Source: Bugulina stolonifera (Eukaryota; Bryozoa; Gymnolaemata; Cheilostomatida; Bugulidae). From it: a stretch of DNA of 64,000 nucleotides. The stretch covers positions 15,105,233 through 15,169,232 of the forward strand of contig OW285188.1 of NCBI GenBank assembly GCA_935421135.1, given 5' to 3'. Shown one piece after another: positions 1-13,800 of the stretch. The stretch's first letter is position 1. Each line of letters begins with the position of its first letter. A program made the position numbers and the translations under genes. The notes beneath the pieces are model-generated. The model made no database searches, was not told the DNA's origin, and saw only the letters and a program-made list of their open reading frames with translations.

Positions 1-137
1 CATACACGTGTAAGCTACTATATTTTATTTAATTATAGCATGATGGTCGTTTACTAAAGAGCGGAGTTTTTCCTATTTCTCTCCATATGTTGGTTGCCAT
101 TAATTGCATTATTGCATCATTCATATCGTACATGTAG

Positions 138-2268
138 ATAAAAGTTCAAAGTTCAAGTGTTGACCGTTGCCTAATGAGTGTGTACCAAGCTCTGGCTGGT
201 TTTTATTCCAATTCTACAGAGGAACATGACCTAGACCTTCCATTTGTTAGATGGCAGCCTACTCCAGTTCACACTAAAGCTTCGGGGACCGATGAGGTGA
301 TCGTGCTATAATGTGCTAACTTCCAACAACACTATTGCTGTGCATTGCAATATTCAAAATACACTATTTATCGTGCTTGCATTTTTGTGCTTGTATATTT
401 GCATTGTAAGAACTCACAACTCATATTTTACCTCCATTCTATCTGGTCACCTTTAGCAATATTATTCTGTTCTATTATTACCAGTCAACTCAATGTGTTC
501 ATATTTACAAATTGTTCCACAAAGCATTGTTTCAACATGTACATGTGCGGAAGTCCTGTACAGGTTTGTGAAATAATATATGTCTATTATCATTGACTGA
601 TATGACTACAGGTATTAGCTTTAGACAGACCTTGTAACAAACTAAATGAAGAGTTGGACAAAGTATTAAACAGTCAAGAAGTGAAGCAGATAAATGCAGA
701 CTATGCACATTTCTTCGGAATGGTGGAAAGACACACAGGGATGTACTTGGGGGAGAATAAATACAGCAATGTGTGGCTAGTAACGGATGCACTTCATTGT
801 CAGGTAGGCATGTGCATCCCATGTACAAATCAATGTATAGCAGTATTTTATACACTACAGCTGTGCAGTTATTGACACAAGCATGGTAATTGTAAACATA
901 CAGAGTTGTCTTCTCTCTATATTTTTCAAACAAATGAAAGACTGAAGAGAGAGGACAACTTAATATTTTATTTGTAGTTCTTAGGATAGTCCAAAATAGT
1001 ATAGTACCAAGTTTCATAACATAGTAGGACCTAGAATATTGTATAAATATGAATATAAGTCATTGGTCCCATCCTAGATGCCATGGATAAGTTTTACATT
1101 GTATAAACTTATACCTAACTTACAGTTGTGCCATATGTAACACTTGTAGTATTTCAATTTTGGAGTTCTGCCACATTGGACTAAACAAGTATATGAAAAC
1201 TGCAATAATAATCCTACTATCCAGTGTAAAGACAAGACAGTGTGGGACATCCTGCTTGAGATGAACGACTACAAGTTTTATATTTCCTACAGCACAAGCA
1301 CTCTTCATGAATTTTCTGGAGGTTAGACGCTATTTGCTGTCAACTACCATGTATTATTAAGACGTTTTAATACCTATAATTAATAATATGGTGTTGTGTG
1401 CCTTGTGGTCTTTTTGCATTGCAAGCCCTATAGTCATTCATATTCAATAACCTCAAATAGCGATAAAATTTAAGTTGCAGCTTGCATTTTTATAAGTATA
1501 TTTATTATTTAATAGGTCCATTCCTGGTGGAGGTTGCTAGTATATTCAGCAAATACATGGAGGGCAGCAATGTTGCGCCTTTCAACGTTTTCTCGGCTGT
1601 AAGTATAATGCGTTTTCTTTTTTCATTCCTATTATTGTTCCTATGTAGTAATTATGTCTAGTCTGTATTTAGCGCATGCAGCGCTTGGCTTTTACAATAT
1701 TGCATTTTGGAATATAACAGTATAGGTTGATTAGGTTTTTCTTTAGACCAACACTTGCAGTTCTTTCATATTTAGCACGATACAACAGTTTCTGCTGTAC
1801 TGAACGCTCTTGGAGTGTTTGATATGAAGCAACCACAGTACACTGCTGCAGTTATGATAGAGTTACACAAGATACAGGGTACTGCCGATTTTGAAGTCAG
1901 GGTGTTTTATAGACCAATTACGGATAGCAACACAGTCATACCTAAACAAATGCCAGGTATAATACACTAATTTGTTGCAATTATTGATTCTATTGTCTAA
2001 ACTTACAACACTAGTATTGCACCATATAAAATCTGTTACATGTAGTGTGGCGTACTATTTTTAGTATGTTTGGCTATGTGCAAACACTAAAAGATACTTG
2101 GGTTTGTAATATTTAGGCTGTCCATCCCCCTGTATGCTAAACGACTTTGTAAAGATGGTGGAGAAGTACAAAATATCTGATTGGGATAAAGAATGCAGTG
2201 CTACTGCTCAAGCCATTGAAAACTCCCACTTCTTAGAGGCTATGCAGAACTGGATTGACAAAAATTAA
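138..2268 (+). CDS. histidine acid phosphatase, C-terminal part (5' end outside window)
   Basis: Six exons are readable: 138-296, 612-803, 1150-1321, 1516-1598, 1776-1956, 2117-2268. All have AG/GT borders and matching phases and give 312 residues ending in a TAA. The family (prostatic/lysosomal acid phosphatase, histidine phosphatase clan) hydrolyses phosphomonoesters in secretory or lysosomal compartments. Visible signatures are VDRCLMS and RWQPTPVHT in the first exon, LPHWT in the third and FSAHDTTVSAVLNALGVF across exons 4-5. In the last, the HD pair supplies the catalytic proton donor. Paired cysteines CPSPC sit near the end. The RHG motif that carries the nucleophilic histidine must lie upstream of base 1. 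The protein stops at WIDKN with no hydrophobic segment, so this isoform looks soluble or secreted rather than membrane-anchored. Family call is firm; which vertebrate paralogue it matches cannot be said. Confidence 0.9.
904..960. repeat. foldback element, GTTGYCCTCTC family, copy 1
   Basis: The left arm (904-918) and right arm (946-960) are inverted complements, reading AGTTGTCTTCTCTCT and AGAGAGAGGACAACT, with a loop of about 27 nt. It lies in an intron of the acid phosphatase gene and matches the core of the copies at 2525, 13203, 13543, 14901 and 15850. Confidence 0.7.
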
Positions 2269-3351
2269 CAAACTTTTATAGTTGTTGCACACTTTTCCTG
2301 TTGAATGACCTCTTATTACAAGAGCTGTGCTCTGCCCCACGGCAGGTCCTTCAATCAGCTATTCATTAAAAATTTCTCTCTGCATCCTACTGAGTGTCTT
2401 TGCGTTTGCCTTATGAGTTTATATTAGGGTTGTTTTCCTTGAATTACCTACATTGCATATAAATCGCAGAAAATAATGTTTTAGTTCCTAGTACTAGTAT
2501 CTACTGTAAATCGTGGGGCCTCTAAGCTATTAATTATAATTAGAAGTTGTCCTCTCTCAATGTTCATTTCTTGCTTTTGGAAAAGGTGGAAGAAGACAAT
2601 TTCTAATTATAATCAATAGCTTATGAGGGCCCATGATCTGCGTGTACCTTGTACCAAATCAATTTGATAGTCACACTAACTCTGAGAGAATGTTTTATGT
2701 AATTTTAATCAGCTTGTGATCAAGTGTTTAATATGGTGTGCATAGAGCTACAAAGATGGTGGTCGTCAACATTTACACCTTGATACTAACTGTTCCCATT
2801 CATCCTACTCAAACCACCCATCAAAGGAAGTCTGTGTAACAGCATTGTAGTACAAGCATCTGTACTAAAGCTGGGAACACAGTCTAGAAGATGAAACTAA
2901 CTCCAATTAATCTATTCAACACCACTAACACCACTTCATTATCCTAAACCAAAATTACACAAATTTCCCTACTCAGAGTTACAAAATTACGTGAATTATC
3001 TCTCCACTGACCACTCATGTATAAATGTAATGTTGTCATCTCTCAACTGGCTCAGTTTGCTTTCTTGCACTACAACAATGGGACAGATTCAACTATCCTT
3101 TCAAGTTATTATTTTATATAAAAATATTGAGAAAACTTTTCACATCCAGTATTTACATATCAACATCACAAAAAATGACAATAATTAAGTTGTACAGCTT
3201 CTCAGAAACACCTCAAAATATTTCAACTCATCACAATTGCAAGTACTACTTCATGGCAAGGCATACAGTACATGATCAACAGTGCCTGGAAACTCCAATG
3301 AACCCTATGTATTATTCTCTACTAGCTGGTTGCCATATAAGGATTGCTCTG
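2269..3351. other. convergent intergenic region, acid phosphatase / TIM17
   Basis: About 1.1 kb between two stop codons facing each other. It must hold both 3' UTRs. I see no coding exon; the short open frames here overlap each other and have no family signature. Its one structured feature is the foldback copy at 2525-2620. Confidence 0.6.
2525..2620. repeat. foldback element, GTTGYCCTCTC family, copy 2
   Basis: The left end runs GCTATTAATTATAATTAG into AAGTTGTCCTCTCTC. The right end carries AGAAGACAATTTC, then TAATTATAATCAATAGC. The outer parts show the long terminal repeats of this family (consensus edge GCTATTGATTATAATTAG). The right inner arm is degraded. Located in the acid phosphatase / TIM17 intergenic region. 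Confidence 0.7.
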
Positions 3352-6117
3352 TTATGTTGAGTTGTATGTGGCGGCATCAGGGTGATCTTCTGGTGGCTGC
3401 TGCTCCATCACTGATACTGTAAAGTATAAATAGAGAACCAAATACACCAACGGAAGGTATGTTTCTTAACAACTCTATAGCAAGTACATGTACATTCAAT
3501 CGTCTAATTACATTACTTGATATACAATTATATCATATGAATACTTCGATGTCTGAGGTGTCGAGAACATAACTCCTTAGTAGGTAGCATCTAGTCATAT
3601 GGCCATATTACATTTACATTGTATATAGTTACCATTATCATAATCAGCTACACGTATTTATACATATATTAGAATGTACATGTATAATATATAAAAGATG
3701 AAGTGCAACCGTCAAACAATATAACAGCTACAGTGGATTTTGAGACAATGGTAGAAATGACTCACTATTTTGCATGTTGCTAGCAGCAAATCTGTTCATT
3801 AGAATGCCCACACCTTCAATGACTGCTAGAAGAACACCACCAACTAACGCAGACCCCGTCATTGCCATGGCTCCATCTAATGCACAACAGAAAATTATTT
3901 ACAAATACTGTAAGCGACAAGACCTGTCTTTATGTACTTCATTCAAACAGTCCATATTTTGAATTACATTATCTGTAGGCCTATGTGAAAAGCTACAAGG
4001 AGTCGAAGTTATCTATTCTAAGATGAAATACTTTTCACAGCAATGATATCTAAGGCTACGAGTTGGAATAACCCGTGAGAAACTACAAGATTATAAATGA
4101 TGGTCAGCAGGTAATAAAAGTATCTATTTTGATTTGCAAATTCATTGAATCCAGTAACACTTACTTCTGACAGAAAGAATGGCTCCAGTAGCAGCTCCAC
4201 TCATGATACTATTCCATGGATCCTCTTTCTTCCTCAGATATATAAGAGTACAGTCTATAGATGAGAAACAACCTCCCCATATAGCAAAGTTACCACCAGT
4301 AATGGGTGCTCTTTCCTTTATACCTGTGAGACTGCCTATGAACCTCCTTCTCATTCCCTGCAATTACCACAGCACCACCTCTTCACCTTAGGTATGAGCA
4401 TCTTTCATAATCAAACTTAACAACCAACTGGTATTACCCAGCTTGTTAGTGCAGAGGTGAAAGTAAAAACAATTGGATAATTATTTAATTTACCATTGGA
4501 GAGAAAGTTGCCAGCTATAATCGCATTGCACTTTAAGAATATGGAAGCATTTTGTTTATTTTCCGTTTTATAGAAAACACCAGACAACAATAACCAAACA
4601 AAGACAGAAATGACCTATAGGCTACAATATACTGCACTAGTACTTACAGTTGGAGCATATCTAAATCCTTTTATCGCATGAAATACTGAGCCTCCAATAG
4701 CACCCATTGCAAATGCGCCACCCAAGTCTTCTGTTATTCTCCATGGACTGCAAGAAGTCATAGTACACTGGCATTTAACATACAAATATTTGATCTTTGA
4801 CTTGCTTATCACTCTGTCTGGACTGCATCAATCAATCAATGAATAATAATAGTATATAGGCCCTATATTTAGGCCTACATAATTAATTAGGCTATAACAA
4901 TTACCAACCACAATGTTAGTGTATATATTATTATAATAGGCCTACGTATAATTTAATAATTAAAATTAATATTACAAATTAAATATTTTACTAGGCCATA
5001 TTAATATAAATAAATAAATCCATTAGAAAAATAAACTGAAAATAATGATGGTGGTGAGGCAACAGCACGAACTACCCTAAAAGCAGAAATGTTTAGTGGA
5101 AGAAAGTTTCGCAGTTTGCTAATCCCAGAGCATGGCCTACGCATCGTATAGCTAAATAGCAGCATGTATGGTCTGTTTTAACCAGTAATTATATAAATCA
5201 TTTTGAAAGCAGAATTTGATAGCTATGGATATTATTCGCTAAATCGCGAAAGTTAAAACTCGCAAAAAGTATCTGCTTTTAGGGTAGTTTGGTGATAGTG
5301 TAACCATAAATGAAGTTGTGACTATCTTTCATGTTGACTGTCAGGCACAGTGGAGACATCCGAATAGCCTTAGTTCCTTGTAGGTCCTATGTTATTGGGT
5401 AAGAATGGCCACCAATAAAACATAGAGAAGACAACTACTCTTGCTTAACTTTTGGCGAAACACAAATGCCATTTCAAATTTCTTCCTACACTGCACTTAA
5501 CTCTCTTTGACAAGTCTCAGTCTGACTCACACGGCTCATCTCACATCAACTCGTAGTCAATATCTGCAACACGTTAGACCACCTAGGTGAGGGGTAGGAG
5601 GGGTGTGCCTCATTGTTGGACAGTGGTTAGCAGGCACACCCCTTCTACCCCTCACCTAGGTGGTCTAATGCGTTGCAGATATTGAGTACGAGTAGGAAGC
5701 CTGTGTTGGCCATTTAGGGGCAGTGGATGCCTGGGTTGCATTCATTCACGATTCAGAGAATTTTATTAGGCGGATGCGGAATGTCTAACTGTTTGGGTCT
5801 TTTGTGTGATCACTATTCCTCAGACCCCGTATGGTATGGAAGAGGAACTCAGGAAACTGTTGTGGAAGAAAATTTCACTTGCTCGGGCAGACCGTGGAAC
5901 TCCCCTCGATTTTACTCTTGTCTGGACAGTTAATTTGCACATCGATCATCTGTCCCGAGTCCTGACTCTCTCGGGCAGCTTGACCTACGTATCTTATCTG
6001 TATCTTATACTTGCAAAAATCTTTACATATTTGATGACAATACACATAGCCATCGAACTTTAGTATTAGATAAACACAAAATACAAATACATACCATGGT
6101 TCACGTTGGTACTCCAT
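3352..6117 (-). CDS. TIMM17: mitochondrial import inner membrane translocase subunit TIM17
   Basis: Five minus-strand exons, 6117-6095, 4747-4648, 4357-4165, 3876-3766 and 3416-3352, give a complete 163-residue protein (human TIM17A/B are about 171). TIM17 is a core channel subunit of the TIM23 presequence translocase in the mitochondrial inner membrane. The start is fixed by MEYQREPCPWR, which joins across intron 1 in the expected phase. Further signatures are [51 protein letters not shown] and [13 protein letters not shown], spanning the four predicted membrane segments. Cys8 and Cys77 fall where yeast Tim17 has its disulfide-forming pair (C10/C77), which suggests the redox link is kept (inference). 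Intron 1 (1.35 kb) contains two inverted-repeat elements. Divergent from FAM227. Confidence 0.96.
5070..5289. mobile_element. short inverted-repeat element (MITE-like) in TIM17 intron 1
   Basis: An 18-bp terminal inverted repeat, AACTACCCTAAAAGCAGA at 5070-5087, is mirrored exactly at 5272-5289. About 185 bp without coding capacity lies between. Inside the ends are further partly mirrored stretches (GCGAAAGTT-type, CGCAAA). The size and ends are those of a non-autonomous DNA element. The superfamily is not recognisable and I could not define a target-site duplication. Confidence 0.65.
5549..5693. repeat. long hairpin (62-bp arms, about 20-nt loop) in TIM17 intron 1
   Basis: Left arm 5549-5610 and right arm 5632-5693 are inverted complements with only about four mismatches, around a loop near 5611-5631. 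The inner arm is G-rich (GGTGAGGGGTAGGAGGGGTG) and stands out from the AT-rich surroundings. Transcribed on either strand it would fold into one long, nearly perfect stem. It is either a foldback transposon remnant or a hairpin RNA locus; the sequence alone cannot decide. Confidence 0.8.
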
Positions 6118-7859
6118 GGCTGATGGTAAATCTTGCTTCTTGCGTAAGGTTCGGCGGAAAAGCTTTTTGTAGAGTTCTAGCTCGGCAACAAAGGCGAGAT
6201 TTTATTTATTATTCTTTGAGCAATGTGTTTTCAAATTGCTACAACAACTTTTTTAACAAATGCACTTTTAGTTGCTCTATTTTGTAAATTTTCCAATTTA
6301 TTTATGTCCAGAAAATAAAAGTTTTATTTAGTTTAAATATGCCGTTGCGGATATGAGCTATCATGCGTTCATAGCAACAGTTTCCGGTACTTACCACACT
6401 TTACTTTGCTATAGACTTTCTCACTAGTTCAAGTTATGATTTTTCAGAGGGTCATAGGTTTAATTTTAATTTACCACCATGTTAAAATCTAACGGTTATT
6501 ATTTGATGACAAAAGCGTCAAGTGTGCAATTATTTATAATAGTAGGCTGTTAAACCCGTCAATATTATGTCTACAAGTAGTGTAATAAATATAATAATAA
6601 TAATTATATAATAATAGCAATTATATTTATTATTTTATAATCATGACTATCAAGTTTAGTTTGAACCAACCAAGTTCAACTGATTAAATTTTAATTTATG
6701 TGAGCAAAATGAATATAATAATATAATACATTGAATTATTTATTAAAAGTTAAAATTAAAAATGAATTTATATAAAACAAGTGCATATGGCGTGTAGGCA
6801 AGGCTAATACTGCATATTCAACATTCTGTATTCTGCTATTTTCCTCTGCCTACTTTGCTTTCTATCGGTAAATCAAATTTAAGGCCAAGCCACATGATAG
6901 TTGCTGTTGCTCACTAGTATCGTAATTATAGTTTTATAATTAGAAAGGTCTACCTAATAAACTGAGTAAATTCTACTACTTTTTTACCTTGTCGGATAGC
7001 CGCGCAATGTGCATTAGTGATCACATGTGAATACAAAGTTAGGCCCAAAGCACTAGTAATTTTTCTTTTGATGACACTTCCTTGATAGGAAGTGTATCAA
7101 AAAGACCTTGCACTTGATCAATATGGCTCAAGTTGAAAGAAGGGAGACTGTTCTGTTGTATCAAGAAGCCTGGATTACGTCTAGTAAATGAGTGTATATA
7201 TTTAACTGAAATTAAAGTATCATCGTTTGTAGTTTACACTCAATTTGCTTATATGTTGCCATAAAGTGAACAGATAGCATAAAAATATGGATATATATGC
7301 ATGTAGATTAGATTAGAGACAGGTGCTGTTATTCTGTAGGCAGTTTGATAGGGGTACAAGCTGATGGTCAGTTACTTACCCTACCCCTGTAAATATGAAC
7401 AACTAACTTATAAATGTAGAATAGGTTTACAATTTGACTGACTAGACCAACTGTGCACTAGGTAAACACCAAGAGGCATCTTAGTGTTTACCTGGTGCAT
7501 GTTTGGTGTTAAATATTTAAACATTAAACAAAAACCAGAATTACTTGTCTGTACTGATGAGGTGTGATCATATAGCAGAAGAAATGTATTTTCTAAAGTA
7601 TGGTATTTCTTGCCTGGAGAGTAGCCCAAGCTGTAGATGAATAATGTAATGGCTAGATCTTAGGTGAACAGCTCTCTAGTCTCTTACTGTCTAGGCATAA
7701 ATTGTCTATCAGATATCAATAAGGTTCAACAGGATGCATTTCTTGTCTACATGTGCGTGCAAGCATCATCATCCATCATCTATTTCATGTAGGAAAATAT
7801 GTTCTAAGCTACCCAGTGACACTGCAGCAGAGACTTTGTCATTATTTGAGTTCACCAGG
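6118..7859. promoter_or_regulatory. divergent intergenic region, TIM17 (-) and FAM227 (+)
   Basis: About 1.7 kb between two start codons pointing away from each other, so it should hold both promoters and 5' UTRs. It includes very AT-rich stretches (for example around 6580-6660). I see no clear TATA box, coding exon or RNA gene. FAM227 may begin somewhat upstream of 7860, because its frame stays open back to an ATG at 7734. Confidence 0.45.
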
Positions 7860-10800
7860 ATGGATTTAAAGAATATGTCAGAGATTCCGGATTATGACAG
7901 TAGAGTAGTTGATATCATGTCATCGCTGATGGAGAGACCTGGCAACCCTATGGAGAGTCATAGTAAACGGCCAACAACTATACCATTAGCAGAACAGAAG
8001 ATACCGACAACAGTAGAGGAATTTATGAAAATGGAGGGTCTTGTAAGTGGTCTACAAGTAGATGATTTACTGGGCACTTACTATATGCAGTGAAATACCA
8101 AACGTAAATGCAGTGTAAATTATATAGCAACTTTTAGCATTTTTATGTTATAATGTACATCATATCACACGGTATAGTATAAGTCTGCATCTCCACACAA
8201 AGTAATTATCTACAAAATAATGTAATTGTAGGCAGTTTGAATTTGAAGCCAATTTCTGTAATTTAAATCGTCCTTTTTTCTAATTCTGCATTACTGTTTA
8301 CATGATCTGAGAACTTAAAACAATGGTGTTCACCAGCTTTTCAGGCCAGTGACCTCTTAGCTATATGAGATGCTGTAGTTTAAATAATAATAGAAGAGTT
8401 CATTGGGCTTACCAGCCTTATAAAATAGTTGCCATATTTATACAGGACGACTGGCCTGAGCATATTACATCAGAGTATCCCATAGAGCATGATCCTCAGT
8501 CAGTGTTTGGTGATCTGAACCAGATTCAAGACTATCTAAGGAGTGCAGCTCGTATCCTTTAACATATTTATATAGTTTTGCTCAACTTTCCATAAAGTAA
8601 TAAAGCTGCAAATCTTATCTATCATTTGTGTTATGTTGAATATTGGAGTTTTCTTAAACATAAACTTAGCTCTTGAGGACCAGCTGTCATCACTCGATGC
8701 ATTAGAAAAGAGAATTAACAGCCTGGAATCATCTTTGGGGAAGTATGCTGATGCCATACTAACGGACGAAACTCGATTTTCCAGAATTAAGCAAGGAATT
8801 TTTTATTCAAACGTTGATAGTAAGTATTGCAATCTTTGGACTAAAAGTGTGAATATCTCTGTTATATATTTTACGCACGTTCCATGCCACAATAGAGCCC
8901 CCCTTAGTTAGAAGTCTAAAACTTGTTCTATCAATAGTGTTGCTTTATTTTTTGGAGTTGTTTGCTTTCTCTCATGTTCTCAGAGTACACAACTTCAAAA
9001 TGTACAGGCAATGGTCTTTCAGATCTAGTTTTAGCCTAACAATTTAAATGCGATCCATGGTTCAAAGTTACCCACAACACATTGTAAAATAATATGTTTG
9101 AGTTTTTCCTTATAGAACTTTTCATGACGGAAGTAGCATTGGGCGATCATGTTGATGATCATTCGTTAGAGAAAACTGGAAACGCTCGTCAAGTTATTGT
9201 GGCAGGACAACTTCAAGACAAAAAGAAGAAGGATGTTAACTTCACAAAGTTTCCTGGTTATAGACCTAAGGAACTTCCTGAGCTTCCGGGACAGCTGGAG
9301 GCTCCTCAACTTCTACATCGTATTACACAGGCCCAAGACTTTGATGTAAGATACGAATACTTGCTTAGCAATAATTACTAAAGTCAAATCTTGAATTATA
9401 TACCGGAGTGTAAATGCATGTTTTATCTTGACAGTTAATATTAAATATGGTGTTGAACTTGAGTTATTTAGATATAGCTAAAAATCAAATATGTTGAATC
9501 GTTGTGAACTGATAATTTGGGCTGATCACACTGTCCTCTCATCTTCTCACGTTATTTGTGCTTTCATCGTCTTGTTCATATTATGTAGTAGGTGCAACAG
9601 TGGAGAAATTTTGATAGCTTTAGATTAAAGGTTGTAAATGGGCAATGACGTTGGAGTCATCAGAAAACGAATACATCAGACAGGTCAGCAGGAGGTTCGA
9701 TGAAGAATTAAATTTCTCCACTTTTGCAACTGACTCATGTGTTTCTGGTGTCCTGTTAATTCATGTTGTCTTGTGCTATAATGCTGTTAATATCTGTGGT
9801 TTACAGAGATATCCTGATGGGGTAGGTATTGTGCAATGAACGAGTTCACAGGCTAAATAATTCGTCCAACTAAACGGTTTTATGGAGCTTAATTTTAATC
9901 TGTAGGTGTTGTTGATTTGATTCGTGATTAATATTTTAAAACAAAGAAGACACTGCTCCTAAACAAAACGTTTAACTATAACTAACAGTTTCAAATGTAC
10001 ATATATAAATGAAATTTTGCAGGATCTAACTTTTCAAATGGAGTAGTTGACCATCAATTTCAAAGTATGCTCAGTCCTACATTCTGATTGGTGATGGTTG
10101 TTCAAATAACACTGAGAGTTGCTTTGTACGTAGTATAAACAGTAAAACACATTAAAGAAATATTTTATTCAACTGAAATTTAAGACAACTGCAGAATAAA
10201 TTGCTCATTGGTTACATTGATCAGTTTGCTTGTAGTGGTAATTTTAACATCACACAGACAGGAAACATCACTTAGATTAGCCTAACCTTGTAATTCTATG
10301 ACTAAGTATCCTCATACATTCATTCGCAAGTTGTCTTTCCTTGTGCATGACTATGTAATGTCACAGCAGGTCCTTCTGCTTCAGTTCACAATCAATAAGT
10401 GCACTAAAGGCTAATTTCTGTGCCTAACTATGACAACTGCATGCAGCACCCTTACCGCTTTGTGGATCTTGAGCTACTCAAACTTGTTAGAAATTTCCTC
10501 AAATCCCACATATTCCTGCGCTATGCGATTATGTGTATGTCCTGTATTATTTCTATAAACCTCCTGACTTGTATTTGCTATAATAATATTATGTGTGCAT
10601 GTAAATACAATAAGTTATGAACTTATATATGTTTTCTCTTACCTAATTCTTTCTATATAATTTTATTTTACTGATGGTGACAGAAAGATGAAAATGAAAT
10701 TTGTATAAAATGATCGACTTCTAGGCAATAATAGTAAATACTATCTCTATAACAGATTATGCTAATCTATATTATCTATGTTATCAGACTGGATTTGCAA

Positions 10801-13800
10801 AGTTCTGGAAGAAGATATTCTTGTCGGAGGCGTCTATTGCTGTCGTACACGACTTGTTCTGGTGGAGTTTTATGAAGATATTTAAACCTAATACTCAGAT
10901 TGAGCAAGATCAAGTGTTTGATAGACTAGCAGACAGTTTTGCTGCCTTGTTCTTCAGTATCCACCCAGACACCAGAGACAAGATCTTAAAGGTGAATAAT
11001 TTCTATATACATGTAGTACTATAATTCCAATAACCATTACAAATTGTTTAAAAAGGTAAGATTGAATAAGAGCTTTCTTTGCTTAAGTTTGTATAGCTGT
11101 GTCATCTATTCATTTATCGAGGTTGCGTCGTAACTTTCATGTTTTTTAATAATCAAAATTCAACTATAATGCAAAAAAGATTTAAAAGAAAACAATTATA
11201 TAAGATATTGATTGACGCGCTTTAGTATTTATTTTCAAGTAGATGGGTATTTCCAAACTTTCAAGCACATGTATCATATTGTCAATACCTATGCAGGTGT
11301 ATCCTGGAGTATTAGCTCAAGCAATCTACATGATATTCCACGACGCCTTTCCAGAGTCTCACAGAATGTTTGGACCGTTATTTAAAGAGGAAGTAGTAGG
11401 ATACTGCTGGGAGCTCACCACAGGTCTGTCTGTACCGACTATTAATCACTTGATACTCACTATACAACACGTGATGAGAAAGTATTAAACTGAGCTTGCT
11501 CAATATCTTCTAACCGTTGGCATTAGAAGTATGCTAACCAGGAATTATGAAGTTGTTGGTGGGAAGTTGAAAATTATAAAACTGACACCCAGACACTTGT
11601 GAATCTATAGCAATAAAGTTTAATATTCTGGTGCTGTGTTTTAATAGGAACGAAGCCACCTCCTGGTACATGGAAGAAATGGAATCTGGAAGGTCTGCAA
11701 GGCAAGGCTCAAGACACTTCTGATGGTAAACAAATGTCTGTAATGCCTGGAAGCAAGGATCTAGGTAAGTTACAGTAGATGTAAAACCGGGAGTGCTGTT
11801 TGAGGTCGATATAAAGGGAGACATTGATGACATTTTAAATATGAACCATAGTTAGCTAAAACTGGCACATCGACTTTGTCATTTAGAACATAGATGTTGA
11901 TATGCCAAGTAGGGGCTAAATATGATCTTTAAAAGGTCTCTATGAGCTTATTATCTAGACTTTGTCGTCTCTGTCCCACCAAGTTTGATTTTGGAGTTAT
12001 GTTCACATACCCTATAGACTGATGTAAGCTGGAATAGTTACACAAATGGTTGAGAATTTGGTTCAAATATCCTTTATAAAAATACTTTCCATTGTGCATT
12101 TCACTTAGTGACCAGTGAGCCTTACTTTTGGTGTTTAGTATACATTTGTGTACATGCTTCATACTTTGCAGGCTGGCGTGAAATATACACTACTTAGTTA
12201 TGTTCAATGTTCACAGTTTGGTGAATTTAGTAGCATTTAGTTATGTTAATTTATGTAATTGTACATTTCTCTCTGTTTTAGATGCACCCAAATTTGACTT
12301 TGATAAGCTGTATAGATCTATAGCTGCCCTGGAGACTCAGGTTGTAGATGGACAAGTTGTACCTGTGGAACTGGTAGAAGTTACCAAAAATAATGTTCAA
12401 GTGAAGAAAGTTGTTGAGGTATGTTATGTTATTGATTTTATTATTTTAAATAAGTTTAGTTAATGGGTCGGCATGCAGAATCGATATAAGAGCCTGCTAT
12501 TACGCTGCAGAACCTAAATATAATTTATGTGATTTTAAAAATTGACTTATTGTTTCTGTAAATTTTTCTTTTGGCATTTGATTTCCCTCCCTATAAACAG
12601 CACATTGCATGTTAGCTACATGTAACTAAAATATTTTTGCCATGTTAGCAATTAGCAGTAGCAATAGGTATCTCTTTGTATTTGCACTGAAAACTAATAA
12701 GCTACCCATATATTCCTTGCATTTGATAAATCATAAGTACAATGTAGAGTGCATGTTAAATTTGGGTGTGAAGAAATGCCTCAGCTAGAACTTAGAAGCA
12801 AGCCACTGGAAAAGGAGCCTATTTAAAAAACCTAATGATAGAATTATATGAAACATTTTTACCAGTGTGTGGTTGGAATGGATAAAGGGTGGGAATAGTG
12901 AAAAAGTTCAATATGGTAGCCATGTGCATGTGTATAAAATATAAACATGAAATAACATTTAGTATTTGCTAATAATTATAGAGGCGTAGCACAGGACGAT
13001 CTAAGGTACAATTTTATGTGGAATTGATTCTCCAACCAGCTTGTTAATATGACTTCTAACAATAATGGTGTACAGTGTATATATTTAGACATTATTTTAG
13101 TGTTTGCATTTGGAATTATATGCATTGCCAATAATGTTGTTCCATAGTATAATTTGCATTATTCATAAGAATAAGATGCATGAGTGAACATAATGCTCTT
13201 GATTATAATTTGAAGTTGCCCTCTCGTGGCTAAGATTTGTTATCTCATTAGAAATTTACCTAGAAAAGCGGACAACTTAGAATTATGATCAATAGCTTAC
13301 AAGTACCTATTCAATGTCTAACACGTAAACATGATGACTTGTGCAGGTCTAACCTGGTGATATGTTTCATGTTACTGCATGAGAGTTGTTTGTTCTCAGC
13401 TAAAGTATCTTGATACAGTGTGTTGTGTATCAGGAGGGAGAATATTGTAGTGTGCAGTGCTGTAGAGAGGAGTGGTGTTATAGTATGCTGTTTTGTTGTG
13501 TAAATTATCAGGTAGATGTGGTGGCATCCTAGTGAGTTTCAAACTGATAATCACAATAAGAAGTTTTCCTCTCTCAAATTTGGAGAGGACAATTACTTAT
13601 TATGACCAATACTTTATAGGCTATAATTTTAATGCTTCTTTAGTCAGGTTTTAAGTTTTGTAACCCATTTGATCTCCCTGTAATCAGTTCAGTGTAAATG
13701 TTTATATGTATTTGGTTTTGAGCAAGGAGTTTTGGTTTGGTTTTGAGTATTTCTTTCAAGGGAATTCTTAGGTACCAGTACTTTTAATACCAATCTTGAG

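Noticed and set aside
1..137. A possible earlier acid phosphatase exon after ATTATAG at about 24
   Set aside because: Its translation does not resemble the family segment expected before VDRCLMS, so the preceding exon is taken to lie outside the window.
532..1017. 161-codon minus-strand open frame at the left end
   Set aside because: It is antisense to acid phosphatase exon 612-803 and its intron; the plus-strand protein is conserved.
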